The notes beneath the pieces are model-generated. The model was not told the origin of the DNA. It worked only from the letters and a program-made list of their open reading frames with translations, and made no database searches. 64,000 nucleotides of DNA from Symbiodinium kawagutii. Its lineage: Eukaryota; Sar; Dinophyceae; Suessiales; Symbiodiniaceae. The position numbers and the translations under genes were made by a program. Shown here piece after piece: positions 29,801 through 36,923 of this stretch. Where the stretch lies: contig VSDK01001162.1 of assembly GCA_009767595.1 (NCBI GenBank), positions 151,088-215,087 on the forward strand, given 5' to 3'. Within the stretch, counting starts at the first letter, position 1. Every line of letters starts with the position of its first letter.

Positions 29801-31782
29801 GGGTATAAGCCATCCAGTATAACATGTGGTGATATCTGGTGAAAGCCAGTGCTTCCAAGGGGCAGGATCCTTGGAGGTTCCGGTGGGGTAGGCAGTTTGG
29901 CACTTGCGGAAGGGGTCCGCGGCGCTGATGACGCACTTGCTGGCGCACCAGGTGCCACCGCAGCCCATGCAGTTGTCCTTCTTGGAGCACTTGCCTCATC
30001 GAAGTGATGGGCATGGTAGTCTGATGCTGGTAATGTTGGTTTCTGATGATCGTATCTACCTGTGTTTTTTTCCATCGCCATCCCGGAGGTTCAGCTGGGC
30101 TGAAGGCGAGCAGGTGGCTCACTCAAACGATACTACCTGTTGGTTTCATGCCTATTTTCATTGCATACTAGGGGGGGTTACACTAATCAGAAACCAACAT
30201 TAACCAGAACATCAAATGATACCCCAACATTGGCCCCTGATGCTTGCTATCCACAATCAGCACTCAACCACCATCAATTATCAATCATGGTGGTTAGTTA
30301 CATCTGTCAATAGTATAGCTACAAATGATGTCAAACTGATTATTGACAGTTGATGATGGTTTAATGCTGGTAGTCCTTATATGTAATGGTGGTCGGTGAC
30401 ATACAGATTGCATAGATAGGTTGCTGATGGCCCATTGCCGGGGTGCTTCACGATAGTTTTCACGTGTTTTCACGTTGGTTAATGCTGCTTACCTTCATGA
30501 CAGCTGGGATGGAAGGCTATCAGTTTGGTTTGGCAAGGACTGGGATATTCCAGTGGCTTTCCTCACTGCTACATGGTTGGCAAACATGACAATTAGGTGC
30601 GTGCATCAATGTCAACCTTTTTCACATGTATACGTGTCTATATGTGGGTGTAAGCCTGCTCAGACTAAATACTGCATGCCCATGTTCACAGATGCGCCTT
30701 TTTTTTGAAAGGCAGTCCGGAAGGCCCCATTTTTATCGTCGATTCAAATGGTGGACCATTCCTTGCTGTACCGGGCACTATGAACAGCCCAGTAACTCGT
30801 GCAGGGCGCGATGGACAGGGGATAGCCAGTTCCGCACCGATGGACATGGGATAGCAAGTTCCGCACAGGTCCTGAGCTGCCATGTAGCAACCAGGTGAGT
30901 GCGGTGGGAGTTGGTTATCTGATTGGTGGTGGTATGCCATCTCAAAAATATCAGTTAATCGGCCAACTATCCTTTTTCTCTTTAGTGGGAGGCTGCAGCT
31001 TGCCTCCGGTGGACAAGCGGCCTAATCAGCCAACTATGCCAGATGTGAGGAAAATGCAAAGATGTTGAAGAACGACAATCAAGTATAGTCTATTCCCCCA
31101 GCAATGGATCATCTCTGGAATTGACGGAATGGCTGATCGCGGAACCATTCCCTACTATCCTTGATCCATACTCCATACCTACCTACGAGTACCATTTGGT
31201 TAGAACCTTGCTGGTAGCTCCAAACCGCTCCCCGTTAGCATAGAGCGGGATACCCCTGGCTCCTGGCCTCGCTCCCTCCCAACTGCCAGCCAGCTGACTG
31301 GGAGAGTGAGTGCAGAAAACACATCTAGATGACTATGGAGTGTGATTATAGTGATCTCGCATGGTCATCGACAAACTAAGCAGCAAGCAGCTCGGCGCTT
31401 CTTAGTTTTCAGATTAGTGTATTCCTGATGCAAAAGCCTGAAAAACAATTGTGCCACCAGCAGGGTTTTCGATGAACAAATTGTTTCCAACTCCTGGTTC
31501 CTATGACAATCAAAGACATGAGCGACAATTCTCTGTATCTTGCTCTCTGCGCTCTCTCACTCTCTCTCTGCTGTCTCTCTCTCTCTCTCTCTCTCTCCCT
31601 CTCCCATCCATATCATCCAATCCGTTGGAGTGAGTACCTGCCTGCAGCCCATCACCAGGAAGAATTCTGCAGCTCGTGACAATTCTGAGAAGCCAATGGG
31701 CCTCCCAGCACTGGCCACCCCATGGCCACCCCGCGCCTTGGAGTCCTCGCCACTGTAGCAGCAACTTCCACCCTCCTCGGAC
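16282..31782 (-). CDS. Cysteine-rich modular protein gene (at least six exons), LINE in one intron
   Basis: Exons on the minus strand, in order: 31782-31737, 30871-30838, 29994-29880, 19963-~19853, 19366-19256, 18594-18532, 16443-16282. They encode a repeated module. Part 1 is GGSCCYSGEDSK or GACCYRGEDKAVCASWGC. Part 2 is DLCGTCYP plus KCSKKDNCMGCGGTWC, or DDMCGTCADIAKDTTC plus RCAGCGGTWC. Part 3 is SAADPFRKCQTAYPTGT or SAEDPCNSAFPMTGT. Thus the module occurs twice, on either side of the LINE. Splice phases agree where checked: 30838 ends phase 1 and 29994 begins with two bases; 19256 and 18594 meet in phase 0. Possible further pieces are a mini-exon at about 31021 and a diverged CCC exon near 34.8 kb. 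The regular CxxC/CxGCGGTWC pattern suggests a disulphide-rich, secreted or lumenal protein; this is inference. No signal peptide or start was found, so the 5' end is missing. Confidence 0.5.
16516..16560. mobile_element. Family B element fragment (B2) next to a CT microsatellite
   Basis: GTTTCTCAAAATAGGG is perfect here, followed by GAATGGCTGGTTTATTACT as in B1. A (CT)n run starts directly after it (16559-16581), replacing the other half. Confidence 0.65.
18313..18452. mobile_element. Family A inverted-repeat element (copy A2)
   Basis: It starts GGTTGAATGGTTTCAACCCC, has the core ATGAGTCAACCAA, and ends TTGAAACCACCCAGCAG. The ends are inverted repeats of each other. Confidence 0.55.
18532..18594 (-). 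CDS. Cysteine-rich gene, exon with SAEDPC segment
   Basis: 63 bases from acceptor GATCTCAG to donor GTGAAAC, phase 0 on both sides, encoding VKAFKSAEDPCNSAF and PMTGTW. It aligns with the SAADPFRKCQTAYPTGT part of the 29.9-kb exon. An earlier acceptor (TTTGTCAG at 18652) keeps the same frame and would add 19 residues. Confidence 0.5.
18673..18764. mobile_element. Family B inverted-repeat element (B1), complete
   Basis: Perfect 16-base terminal inverted repeats: GTTTCTCAAAATAGGG at 18673-18688 and CCCTATTTTGAGAAAC at 18749-18764. Total length is 92 bases. On the minus strand its end lies 20 bases before a predicted acceptor at 18652, or about 78 bases before the one at 18595. Confidence 0.85.
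19256..19366 (-). CDS. Cysteine-rich gene, CGTC/GCGGTWC exon
   Basis: 111 bases (37 codons), phase 0 on both ends, between acceptor CAGCGTCAG and donor GTGACG. It encodes DDMCGTCADIAKDTTC, KSRCAGCGGTWC and AAGPKC, eight cysteines in all. It is the fused equivalent of the two exons at 30838-30871 and 29880-29994. Confidence 0.6.
19729..19839 (+). mobile_element. Family C element (copy C3)
   Basis: It is bounded by GGGTCAG and TTGACCC. The inside reads CCTATCATTAACCATTAG, CCCTATAGTTTGTTGGTTA and GGTTGGTTAACT, shared with copies at 29.0 and 53.3 kb. It lies just downstream of the CCY exon on the minus strand. Confidence 0.65.
19853..19963 (-). CDS. Cysteine-rich gene, CCY exon (second module)
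   Basis: After acceptor GCGCCAG the frame encodes ETEGACCYRGEDKAVC and ASWGCPAALDK, and stays open to a TAG at 19853. The exon end must lie before that. It matches GGSCCYSGEDSK of the exon at 31737-31782. Confidence 0.5.
   Translation of the reverse strand, partial: ETEGACCYRGEDKAVCASWGCPAALDKTGPAPDPNG
20500..21065. repeat. AT-rich region with (ATCT)n microsatellite
   Basis: (ATCT)n runs from about 20813 to 20865 with roughly 13 units. TA runs lie at 20790-20808, 20950-20960 and 21014-21028. No coding potential is seen. Confidence 0.85.
21248..21360 (-). mobile_element. Family C element (copy C4)
   Basis: It starts GGGTCAAGCAGTTCACCAT and contains GGGGGATAATGACCAACAA and TGGTTAATGATGG, in the opposite orientation to C3. 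The far end is not clear. Confidence 0.5.
21948..21962. repeat. Target-site duplication of the LINE, left copy
   Basis: CATTGCCATTTTCAG. The right copy at 26446-26460 is CATTTCCATTTTCAG, 14 of 15 identical. It abuts the T-run (poly-A on the minus strand) at 21963. Confidence 0.85.
21974..22015 (-). other. LINE 3' tail with conserved hairpin
   Basis: The minus strand reads GCTCGCC, then TTCGGC-TCC-GCTGAA (a stem with one G-T pair), then a GACGGCGATGG end and poly-A. The same segment recurs at 30.1, 40.8 and, in part, 57.95 kb. Confidence 0.75.
22046..24664 (-). CDS. LINE reverse transcriptase with endonuclease C-terminus, motif A missing
   Basis: The frame opens with the last part of the endonuclease (ALGLDFFSTDAVPTC, RLDHVV and GDHATCPW, a variant of the SDH motif). 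It then runs through the RT: GCGWVILLPKAAWVDHASGF and FRPIVCGEVFAKLAARL in the fingers, GTQQGGSHSPTLF as motif B, WFIDDAILLF as motif C, and GLSVNVTKSC. Motif A, which should give the first catalytic Asp between LYVVKHAAQE and motif B, is absent. The sequence passes directly from QLRFQLFEHV to GWCSQRRG, consistent with an internal deletion of about 60-80 codons. About 350 residues follow motif C, including VWRWVGHVLRMP. No RNase H is seen. The copy is therefore unlikely to be active. Confidence 0.85.
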   Translation of the reverse strand: MQLRALGLDFFSTDAVPTCRNRRLDHVVCNSVVVSLCRHIGDHATCPWAVVDVRSDLQQALSVDHAFLMHELLLSCPMPPSRSRRPAKRRLAFLDRPCKMRVSNPSLLQQKVYAYMDSAHRGSIPDSHAFLTDCAMQCSVRVRPVHYQDSPALRDLCRQRSLCVDPVLRRQLSLNIHRARRTEKLEWRRHLLFRAACGDWTARRLLTRKTVSPLAATRPLLDKYGSQTGAVAQVKEHFDQRFRDPGEPLISFEGLLDTEPDFSEGEVQQAVGALQLGKTTGMSKVSVELLRCLVSVAFGLELLTLMLNTLLREPDSANLALGCGWVILLPKAAWVDHASGFRPIVCGEVFAKLAARLATLRVTSLWPLPDCCFGSVKSHGLPEALYVVKHAAQETQLRFQLFEHVGWCSQRRGTQQGGSHSPTLFGRVVAGRFSELAESWRRCGELPAFHAGCLPLWALWFIDDAILLFRNLSQLSRLLPQLLALFASMGLSVNVTKSCLFGLHVPSVVPACVRGFAVASGSVYLGQTIRLTEGDEHMVASLCRRATGAFFANRPLLTHRGAPRCRKLALFNSLVTASIRWSLCVVSVRQSNLTSLRVHFVTLLAWTLGARAHNSWFAVECLQALRHAVKLWGRTYSEPWDVLLGQMVWRWVGHVLRMPASSLVRSALLAMRSTAVSENGQRRARTGPNNSGHRAVMRYLQHQGISLRTAADRAAWRSKEPAWLLHHGLPVKTAANENVFGQPADQYLWEKRCLQGSFHGQQLFICAVAPGEVDILELDRIEGWRLQHCDLQSDLHGILTAVAHTSWLAPSTFHVRILLFDSSDATPCVNDMMSTVPMHHQQFHMSYIVVEVSFLPVKWLGEMKRLLHQPSC
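24646..25278 (-). CDS. LINE endonuclease domain (EEP family), in frame with ORF1
   Basis: After the ORF1 stop the same frame continues LITNHVSLAPPGY without another stop into the endonuclease: LGAWNLQGKT (metal-binding Asn), LALQEVGGTQ (Glu), VVSVHLPHSGRPFGD (His) and VMGDFNVDFSH (Asp and Asn). The frame ends at 24646 in a tail out of register (MRFSCSSVP). Similarity passes to the other frame at AVLVQLRALG, so one base was gained or lost near 24670. Whether TGA at 25279 is a termination codon between two ORFs or a mutation cannot be decided. Confidence 0.85.
   Translation of the reverse strand: MITNHVSLAPPGYQLGVAQSEGEPVSPSDELNNSLLQLGAWNLQGKTAASALDALRDFSVDLHALALQEVGGTQSPSSDASPSSDPVVLTSELDGYVLLTAQPPGCFRAVGLAFDTDWVSHWCSGRVGHSHLCTVVELSPFRPKLCVVSVHLPHSGRPFGDLVAALSSLDASLSPFARKGFPICVMGDFNVDFSHESSTAPMRFSCSSVP
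25279..26340 (-). CDS. LINE ORF1 protein
   Basis: I chose the ATG at 26340 (MDRPLPASAVGVG), since the frame upstream to 26640 includes flanking DNA beyond the target duplication. An ATG at 26451, inside the duplication, is less likely. An Asp run encoded by (GAT)n follows, then a Ser/Pro-rich part. Next is a coiled coil (DQGNRLAKVEHTVGSLAEMG to LRELQKSM) and a globular part of about 170 residues beginning DVSFDLVVGGWREGSTRAWV. The last resembles the RNA-binding domain of LINE ORF1 proteins by position and style, though I cannot prove it. It presumably coats the LINE RNA. It ends FGRDPA and TGA. Confidence 0.75.
   Translation of the reverse strand: MDRPLPASAVGVGIPDEDDDDDDDVHVLPGALVPVSDSPSKRPKTHASAPFQLASSSSLDSNQLMSLIQSTIQDSVQTSVQALVDKMTDQGNRLAKVEHTVGSLAEMGARHNSRLDSMQHDLRELQKSMASPPAGLPSPVGPSAGVGREDVSFDLVVGGWREGSTRAWVERELAQLIASVDMSSRVSQIKTFGKRPGFAKLELVFDAALTVPLRREQQLKILDKLRAANWQPEDGKIWITTDKPIEQRRVSKAVAVLNNFLRTQLGVDHGTLEIASWVAAKAFVGAYRVTGLSEDCAHGTKPPCVAADLRWLVRDPRVGVNVWLDMDALAKGLDLDKGQLVAKWAAHFGRDPA
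26446..26460. repeat. Target-site duplication of the LINE, right copy
   Basis: CATTTCCATTTTCAG. It pairs with 21948-21962. Confidence 0.85.
26461..28555. other. Non-coding, repeat-rich intron or intergenic DNA
   Basis: Many CATCA/TGGTT-type short words occur, but no supported gene. The open frames near 27870-28280 are chance or strand-ambiguous. Confidence 0.5.
28571..28735. other. Exon-like island, strand uncertain
   Basis: GC-richer than its flanks. The plus strand reads LRRKDFRVNQVAARLILAAN. The minus strand reads FFPKVCSKDKASCHLVHSEI, which would fit the cysteine-rich gene. I cannot choose. Confidence 0.25.
28958..29055 (+). mobile_element. Family C element (copy C5)
   Basis: Perfect 7-base ends GGGTCAA and TTGACCC. 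The core reads CCTATCATTAACCATTG, TTGTTGGTCATTATCCCCC and TTGGTTAATATT. Confidence 0.75.
29076..29154. CDS. Exon, strand uncertain
   Basis: Plus-strand reading: acceptor GAATTTGCAG, then CLEVEPAGAKPKARVGF and NFEWNFG, then TAA at 29152. Minus-strand reading: acceptor CATTTTCTTAG (about 29150), then KVPLKIEADSGLGLGTC and RFNFQ, then a GC donor (CCAG|GCAATT). Both are well formed. The minus reading fits the surrounding minus-strand cysteine-rich gene. Confidence 0.35.
29553..29647. mobile_element. Family A inverted-repeat element (copy A3)
   Basis: Starts CTGGTTCGTGGTTTCACCCC and ends TTTGAAAGCACCAACCAG. Core TTGGTCAACCAGCCAACCA. Confidence 0.7.
29880..29994 (-). CDS. Cysteine-rich gene, GCGGTWC exon (first module)
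   Basis: After acceptor TTCGATGAG it encodes KCSKKDNCMGCGGTWC, ASKCVISAADPFRKC and QTAYPTGTSK. The first two bases complete a Gly codon with the exon at 30838. The donor may be AAG|GATCC, of the GA type. A GT donor after ASKC (29933) is an alternative. Confidence 0.6.
30064..30127 (-). mobile_element. 64-bp LINE-tail insertion
   Basis: The minus strand has GCTCGCC, the hairpin TTCAGC-CCA-GCTGAA, CCTCCGGGATGGCGATGG and an A-run. It is flanked by an imperfect 13-base duplication: CGTATCTACCTGT at 30051-30063 and CGATACTACCTGT at 30128-30140, 10 of 13 identical. Confidence 0.7.
30838..30871 (-). CDS. Cysteine-rich gene, CGTC mini-exon (34 bases)
   Basis: Acceptor GCAGCTCAG, then DLCGTCYPMSI plus one base, then a GT donor (ATCG|GTGCGG). 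Joined to the exon starting 29994 it yields a module that aligns with the undivided exon at 19256-19366. The plus strand here is also open but has no such support. Confidence 0.55.
31205..31290. repeat. Family E repeat (copy E1)
   Basis: CTGGTAGCTCCAAACCGCTC and GGGATACCCCTGGCTCC match copy E2 at 34.7 kb. No clear terminal inverted repeats. Confidence 0.6.
31545..31612. repeat. CT microsatellite
   Basis: Interrupted (CT)n of about 60 bases. Confidence 0.9.
31737..31782 (-). CDS. Cysteine-rich gene, CCY exon (first module)
   Basis: 46 bases: acceptor CTACCCCCAG, then SEEGGSCCYSGEDSK, then a GC-type donor (CCAAG|GCGCGG). It matches the CCY exon at 19.9 kb. Confidence 0.5.
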
Positions 31783-32295
31783 CTGGGGGTAGCCCCATGA
31801 GGCGACCCTCGGGAAGACATGCGGGAACTGATTGACGCACCACGGTGCTATCTGGGACATGAATTGGAAGGAACCTAATCATAAAATCTCTCCCTGTGAT
31901 TTTTCACCTGGGACTCCGGTGATCCAGGGCGAACTGTGTCATTTGAGATTTTTTGGGCCCAAAATCCATCTTGGGAACGTCTGATTTTGGAATACCCTGA
32001 TAGAACCACCTCTTTCAATCAAACCACCAACATCAGCATCAATTATGCACAGCTGCGCTTCTTCCGTATTTAAGTGTATATATGTATGCATGTATATTGG
32101 TTGGAGGGTGTTGGAGGTATATCTGCAAACTTATGCATATTCTTCCGACACCACCTGGCTCACAGTCATCCGGGCATGGTCGTCAAACGATTGAGACGTC
32201 GTTACTATTTTGAGCAGCAACCACCAGTTCGAGCAAGCATCCCAGTCTGTAAAAAAACTGCTGGCATTTATTTCACTCAGCACAACAAACACATC

Positions 32296-32394
32296 TAGTT
32301 GGTGGTTGAACCACCCCTGTGAACAATATGCCTGACGACCAGCCATCCCTAAAACATTCAAGAAAAGCAAACATGCTTAAAAACGCAAACTAGT
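32296..32394. mobile_element. Family A inverted-repeat element (copy A4)
   Basis: Starts AGTTGGTGGTTGAACCACCC and ends TTAAAAACGCAAACTAG (diverged). It lies about 70 bases downstream of the exon at 32463-32553. Confidence 0.5.
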
Positions 32395-32462
32395 TAGCCA
32401 ATACCATCCAATATCTCTAGGCGACTACTCAGTTGTGTTCTGTTTATGTGTGACCCATAATC

Positions 32463-32553
32463 CTGGAGGTGCGAGGCTTCCAAATCCCTTCCGCTCCAGC
32501 CAAAGCAGCTCGCGCTTATCCTGAAGAGCTGTCTCGTTGATCTTGCTGATGTC
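32463..32553 (-). CDS. Isolated exon of an unidentified gene
   Basis: After acceptor CCACTATGCAG the frame encodes DISKINETALQDKRELLW and LERKGFGSLAPP, ending at a possible GA donor (CTCCAG|GATTAT). Hydrophilic and clearly coding in style. It is flanked upstream by a family B element ending 8 bases before the acceptor, and downstream by family A copy A4. Confidence 0.5.
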
Positions 32554-32560
32554 CTGCATA

Positions 32561-32620
32561 GTGGTTTCTCGACATAAGAAACCCCCAAAAAATCGGATAT
32601 CAACCATTCATTATTTATTC
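32561..32620. mobile_element. Family B-like element beside a splice acceptor
   Basis: GTGGTTTCTCGACATAAGAA and CCCCAAAAAATCGG resemble the B1 start (GTGGTTTCTCAAAATAGG, CCCAAAAAATGG). The second terminus is not clear. Confidence 0.5.
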
Positions 32621-33119
32621 ATAGTGAGTAATGTATAAACCATTCGTGTTTGGGGCCCCCCAGTGCGAGAACCTAGCACATGGGCCAATTGCATTTTATA
32701 TTTGTGTGCGCGCGTGCGCATGGAACTTGGTGTATTGTTCTGGAGCCTTGCCTACGGATATTATGTTTTTCATCATTGCTATTTTGGAGCGGGGGCGCAT
32801 ATCACCGGAACAAATAGATACATGTTTTCAAACCATCCCTGTGATTGGCAAGTGAGCCGTCCATCTTCAAATAAACATAACAAACTGTCAGCCATGGGTT
32901 GGGGTACTCCATCTCATCCCAGCAAATTCTTGTAACTTGCAAAGTCAAGTCAACAAGCAAAAGGTTGCTGCTAATTACAAAGCAAAGCTTCGCCTGGGTT
33001 CAGCTCCCGATTCCTTTCCTCAAACGATATACAATGTGGTGCACCCGCACCTATCGGTGCCCTGGTCGCCCACCCCTGGAGCCGCAAGGGCCCGTCATGC
33101 GTGAAATCTTCGTCTTCAC

Positions 33120-33166
33120 CTGGGGCCCAGAGGTCGCCCAACATGACCAGCAGGGCAGGGTACGAC
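33120..33166 (-). CDS. Isolated small exon
   Basis: 47 bases between acceptor GGTTACCCTAG and donor GTGAAG, encoding SYPALLVMLGDLWAP. Short, and the opposite strand is open as well. Confidence 0.3.
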
Positions 33167-33855
33167 CTAGGGTAACCCTTCTCAACTGGAAGCAAGTTAA
33201 ACAAAAAAAATGTTTCAAAACAAACAGACCGAAATCCACAAAACTGCGGGGAATATTGGAACCGAAGCATGCAGAAACAGCGACAAATTTGCGCAAACCA
33301 CAGCAATGCTACATATGACATATGCCATCCGATTGGCCTTAGCAATTGTTCATACCCATAGCCGTAAATGTGATTGGATCCCTGCGTCGACTTTGATTTT
33401 CCACATCTGGATCTGGATTGCCTCATGTTACCAACACAAACGACGGTTGGAATTGAAGGAAGGATGCGCCAAGATTGCTAAATGACTTATCAACCAAGAT
33501 TGATTGGTCAGGTTATACGTCCAAGATTCAAATGGTAAACATGTGCCCCAAAGATCATCAACAACAACAACAACAACAATATCAACACCTCATGGGAGGA
33601 AGAACAACCGCAACAACGCAAATGGTTCATGGGGCTGGGTTCTTACCAGCCCCTACAGCTGATCACGCAACTAGCTTGTCATCGTTGCAGCTTTGCGCAC
33701 CATGAAATTCATCGAACCTAATAACTGAATGTTACAAACAAATATGTTAAATTCAAAGTGACCTTGAGTTTTTAGAACGGAACCTGATTGATTGGTTTGT
33801 TTGGGTCCAGTTGATTGAGTTGAGACCGTTGAGACCCCCAATCTGCTTGGCACCA

Positions 33856-34014
33856 TCAGTCTGCCGCAGCTGCAGGGTCGCCTTCGTCATCTTCGGTCTC
33901 AGCTTCCTCTGGCGCGGTGTCAGGTGTCACTTCAATGGGCTCAGCCAACTCATCCACCTGCAGCGTGCGGCCATGCATGGCATAAGCCATGGAACATTGA
34001 GCGATACCCAGAAA
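33856..34014 (-). CDS. Terminal exon with acidic C-terminus
   Basis: 159 bases from acceptor TTCTGAG to TGA 33856-33858. It encodes FLGIAQCSMAYAMHGRTL, QVDELAEPIEVTPDTAPEE and an Asp/Glu/Ala tail (ETEDDEGDPAAAAD). The upstream frame contains a TAA soon before the acceptor, as expected of an intron. I do not recognise the protein. Its other exons should lie above 34 kb. Confidence 0.5.
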   Translation of the reverse strand, partial: FLGIAQCSMAYAMHGRTLQVDELAEPIEVTPDTAPEEAETEDDEGDPAAAAD

Positions 34015-34674
34015 CTCAGAAGATACAGCAATACTTTAGAAATCATATAAATTGAGTAAAATTGAGGTATGATGATCAATTGTGATCATGAATAGTCATG
34101 ATAATTGGTCGGGGTATTTAGTTCCACTAAGGATAAACGGATGTAAACGGTGTGAAACCCGTCTTGGACCATTGGGAATCGTTTCGAACCAGCTTCATTG
34201 CCATCCCAAATGCCATCATTATGATTCATTATGTTTGACGCTCTTGGTCAATAATTACATGTCAACATAATGACTATGTTTCATATTTGAACTACTGCAT
34301 CGAACTCACCAAGCAATACCAACCACAATTTTTGTTTGAATAATTTCTCAACCGCTAGTACCACTAATGGCGGCAGTATTTATCATTCTTCATCAACCAC
34401 CACTAAGCATGATACTGATGAAGTACCATGAACTGATGATTTTTTGGGGCACCACGCCGCTGGCACCAGCCCAAGGTCGAATTGCTACTAAGCACGAGTA
34501 TGGACCGACATTACCATTGTCATCAAACCCAACAGCGTAATTTGTCCCTGGTGCTCCAGGTCCCTTCTAAAACGGCGTTCGGACCCAAGAACCAGGTGGA
34601 GTCTCACGGGGTATTTGGAGCACTATACGCTAAAATGAGTATGAAACCATGTGGTTACATGACTCCTGTATAAT

Positions 34675-34765
34675 TACTCCTGGTAGCTCCAAGCCGCTCC
34701 CCGTTTCAAGGGATATAGGGATAGTATGGGATACTCCTGGCTCCTTAGCCCGCTCCCTCCCAACC
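34675..34765. repeat. Family E repeat (copy E2)
   Basis: It shares CTGGTAGCTCCAAGCCGCTC and GGGATACTCCTGGCTCC with E1. On the minus strand the two halves resemble each other (GGAGCGGGCTAAGGAGCC and GGAGCGGCTTGGAGCTACC), so the element looks internally duplicated. Just upstream on the minus strand is a Cys-coding island (34770-34830, RRCCCGGGGC) that may be a diverged CCY exon. Confidence 0.6.
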
Positions 34766-35550
34766 ACCACATAGGCGCACCCTCCGCCCCCGCAGCAACA
34801 ACGGCGCCCCGTCCGACCTGAGGAGACTCGGCCAAGGGAGCGGCATCATGGCGACGCACCTCTGCCTCGGCCTCCGCAACATGTTGATGGCGGGTTGGTG
34901 GTTGATCAATGGCGGCTGTGAAAATGGTCAATTCATGGCTAAGCACACGGTGAATGAATGGTATTTCACGCTGGTTAACTAGTGGTTGATGGTCACTATA
35001 GTGGTTAAACCATGGTAACCATTATGAATTCATGGTTGATTGATGGTGATGATGACCTATACTTTTCAATTAATTGGTTATCAATAACGACCACTTGTTG
35101 TTCAGAATGGTTGCTCGTGGTCGAGAGTGGTTGGTGGTGGATAGTGGTTGATAGTCATGTTTGATGATCGTGGCCGACGGTCAACAAACGGTTCAAAAAC
35201 AACTATGACAATGACCAACTGCTTACGGTAAATTACATTATGCAACAACTAATGTAATGGTCAGTGTAGACGAATATACTGGCTCCCAATGCTCGCATAA
35301 TAACGGGCAAAAAATGGTGAACAAATACATAATCTAATACTGCCTGAAGTTTGGTTTATCATTGTTCCCCTGAAGCCGGTACAAGTTCTGGCGGATGATT
35401 CAGCAATGGGAGCTTGTCATTCCCAGTTTGGACTCAAACAATCAGCCCAGTTCGTACATTGTCAGAAGGCAGCACTATGAACCATAATCAACCGCCGACC
35501 GGTCACCAGCCATTGCTCTTCTAGTGGTTGATGGCCACTACAGTGGTTGA

Positions 35551-35654
35551 CTGGTTAATGGTTGAACCATGCCTACGAAAAACATTTGTCAACCAACCAT
35601 TTGTTAATAACTGCATTTAGGAAAATAAAAAATGTCAATGAATCCACCAATCAG
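35551..35654. mobile_element. Family A inverted-repeat element (copy A5)
   Basis: Starts CTGGTTAATGGTTGAACCA, core TTGTCAACCAACCATTTG, and ends GAATCCACCAATCAGTAG. Confidence 0.5.
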
Positions 35655-35989
35655 TAGTTGTTAAGTTGTTTGATCATTATTGTTGCTTATTATCCTTACT
35701 GTGAATCACTCATTTACCGTAGACAATCACCACTATGAATCACAAAAATCGTCCCAGTGGTTGATAGTCACTACTAAAATTACCACTGTTATTCACCACT
35801 TTGAAAAATTCACCACTAGTGGTTGCTTGTTCGTATCCAATATGCTGATTACCACTATGGTTCCTATGATTATCACCACTACTGATAGGTCCAACATGTG
35901 TAGGATATAGTGATGTTGATCCTATTACTTCCTATCGTAATCACCACCAATGGGATTGATCCTGTTGATGGTCACCACATTGGCTGCTT

Positions 35990-36260
35990 GTTCCTATCCT
36001 CGGAACACACGCATCGTTGGCGTCCGATGTCGCGGCATGTCCACCTGCATCCCACGTAGCTGGCGCAGTGACAAAGCGGCGCACTCCTGGACGCGGCACC
36101 CCGAACGCGTGGGTCCGGGCACGCAGGGCTTGACAGATGCGGTTGTGGCATGGCTGGGGTGTCTATGTTAAGTCCTGGGCTTCTCCGACGTTCAGAGGAG
36201 TTCACTGGAGTTCAATCGTCTCAGGTTCGTTTCGCCAGATTTCAGAGTAGGATTCGACCG
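35990..36260. other. Exon-like GC-richer island, strand uncertain
   Basis: All frames of both strands are partly open. The best plus frame ends LEFNRLRFVSPDFRVGFD and then TGA near 36287. The best minus frame reads ALRARTHAFGVPRPGVR. Coding is likely, but strand and exon limits are not resolved. Confidence 0.25.
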
Positions 36261-36689
36261 GCTCGGACAAACGAAAGGATATGGGTGAAGTCTTGCCCAA
36301 TTCTTTGCATGGGTGAACTGGGTGAACCTGAGAATCACGCCAAGTACAGACTATCTCGTCATACAGGAATCACAAGCACCGCACCCAAAGGAAAAAAATG
36401 AAAAACATAAATCAATTGCCGCTTCCCCAACTAGAGCGTCATCACGACTCAGACCGTTTAGAGCTGCCTTGGAAAAGTTTTGCAACCCCACCTCCGAAGT
36501 AACATCCCAGAATACAGTTTGTGGTGTTTGAAAGTGTTTGACTGCACCCCAACAGGCGCAACTACTATACCAATGACAGCTCATCAGCCTACGGCAACGA
36601 AGAGGTTTCAGGGCTGGGAAGGCCATGCTGTTTGCACGTGCGCTGTGCCTCAAGGGGTGGCCCCAAGGTCCCTGCTCCGCTGCCATGGT

Positions 36690-36767
36690 GCGCTGCCATG
36701 GCTCCTCCTGTCCGTCACAGGCGTCGTCCAACGGCACGGAGCCAAGCTCCGAAGCGGCAACGCAAAC
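36690..36767 (-). CDS. Isolated exon related to the one at 9.8 kb
   Basis: After acceptor AGCTGTGGAG it encodes VCVAASELGSVPLDDAC and DGQEEPW. It aligns with the exon at 9778-9864 in spacing and residues. The end is approximate. Confidence 0.45.
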
Positions 36768-36923
36768 CTCCACAGCTGGGCGGCAGTTGGCGTAGTCAGG
36801 TGGCGTGTTATGACCGTCTTGCGGATTTTGATCAACGGAGGTGAAAAAATGATGAAACACGGAAGCCAAAAAGCCAGCAAGTGGGAAACGACACCACAAT
36901 TGGCAAGTAGCATTGCAACTTGA

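Noticed and set aside
30704..30870. Plus-strand open frame EGPIFIVDSNGGPFLAV with a T-rich acceptor
   Set aside because: The minus strand of the same island gives a CGTC mini-exon that joins in phase to a homologous module. The plus reading has no partner.
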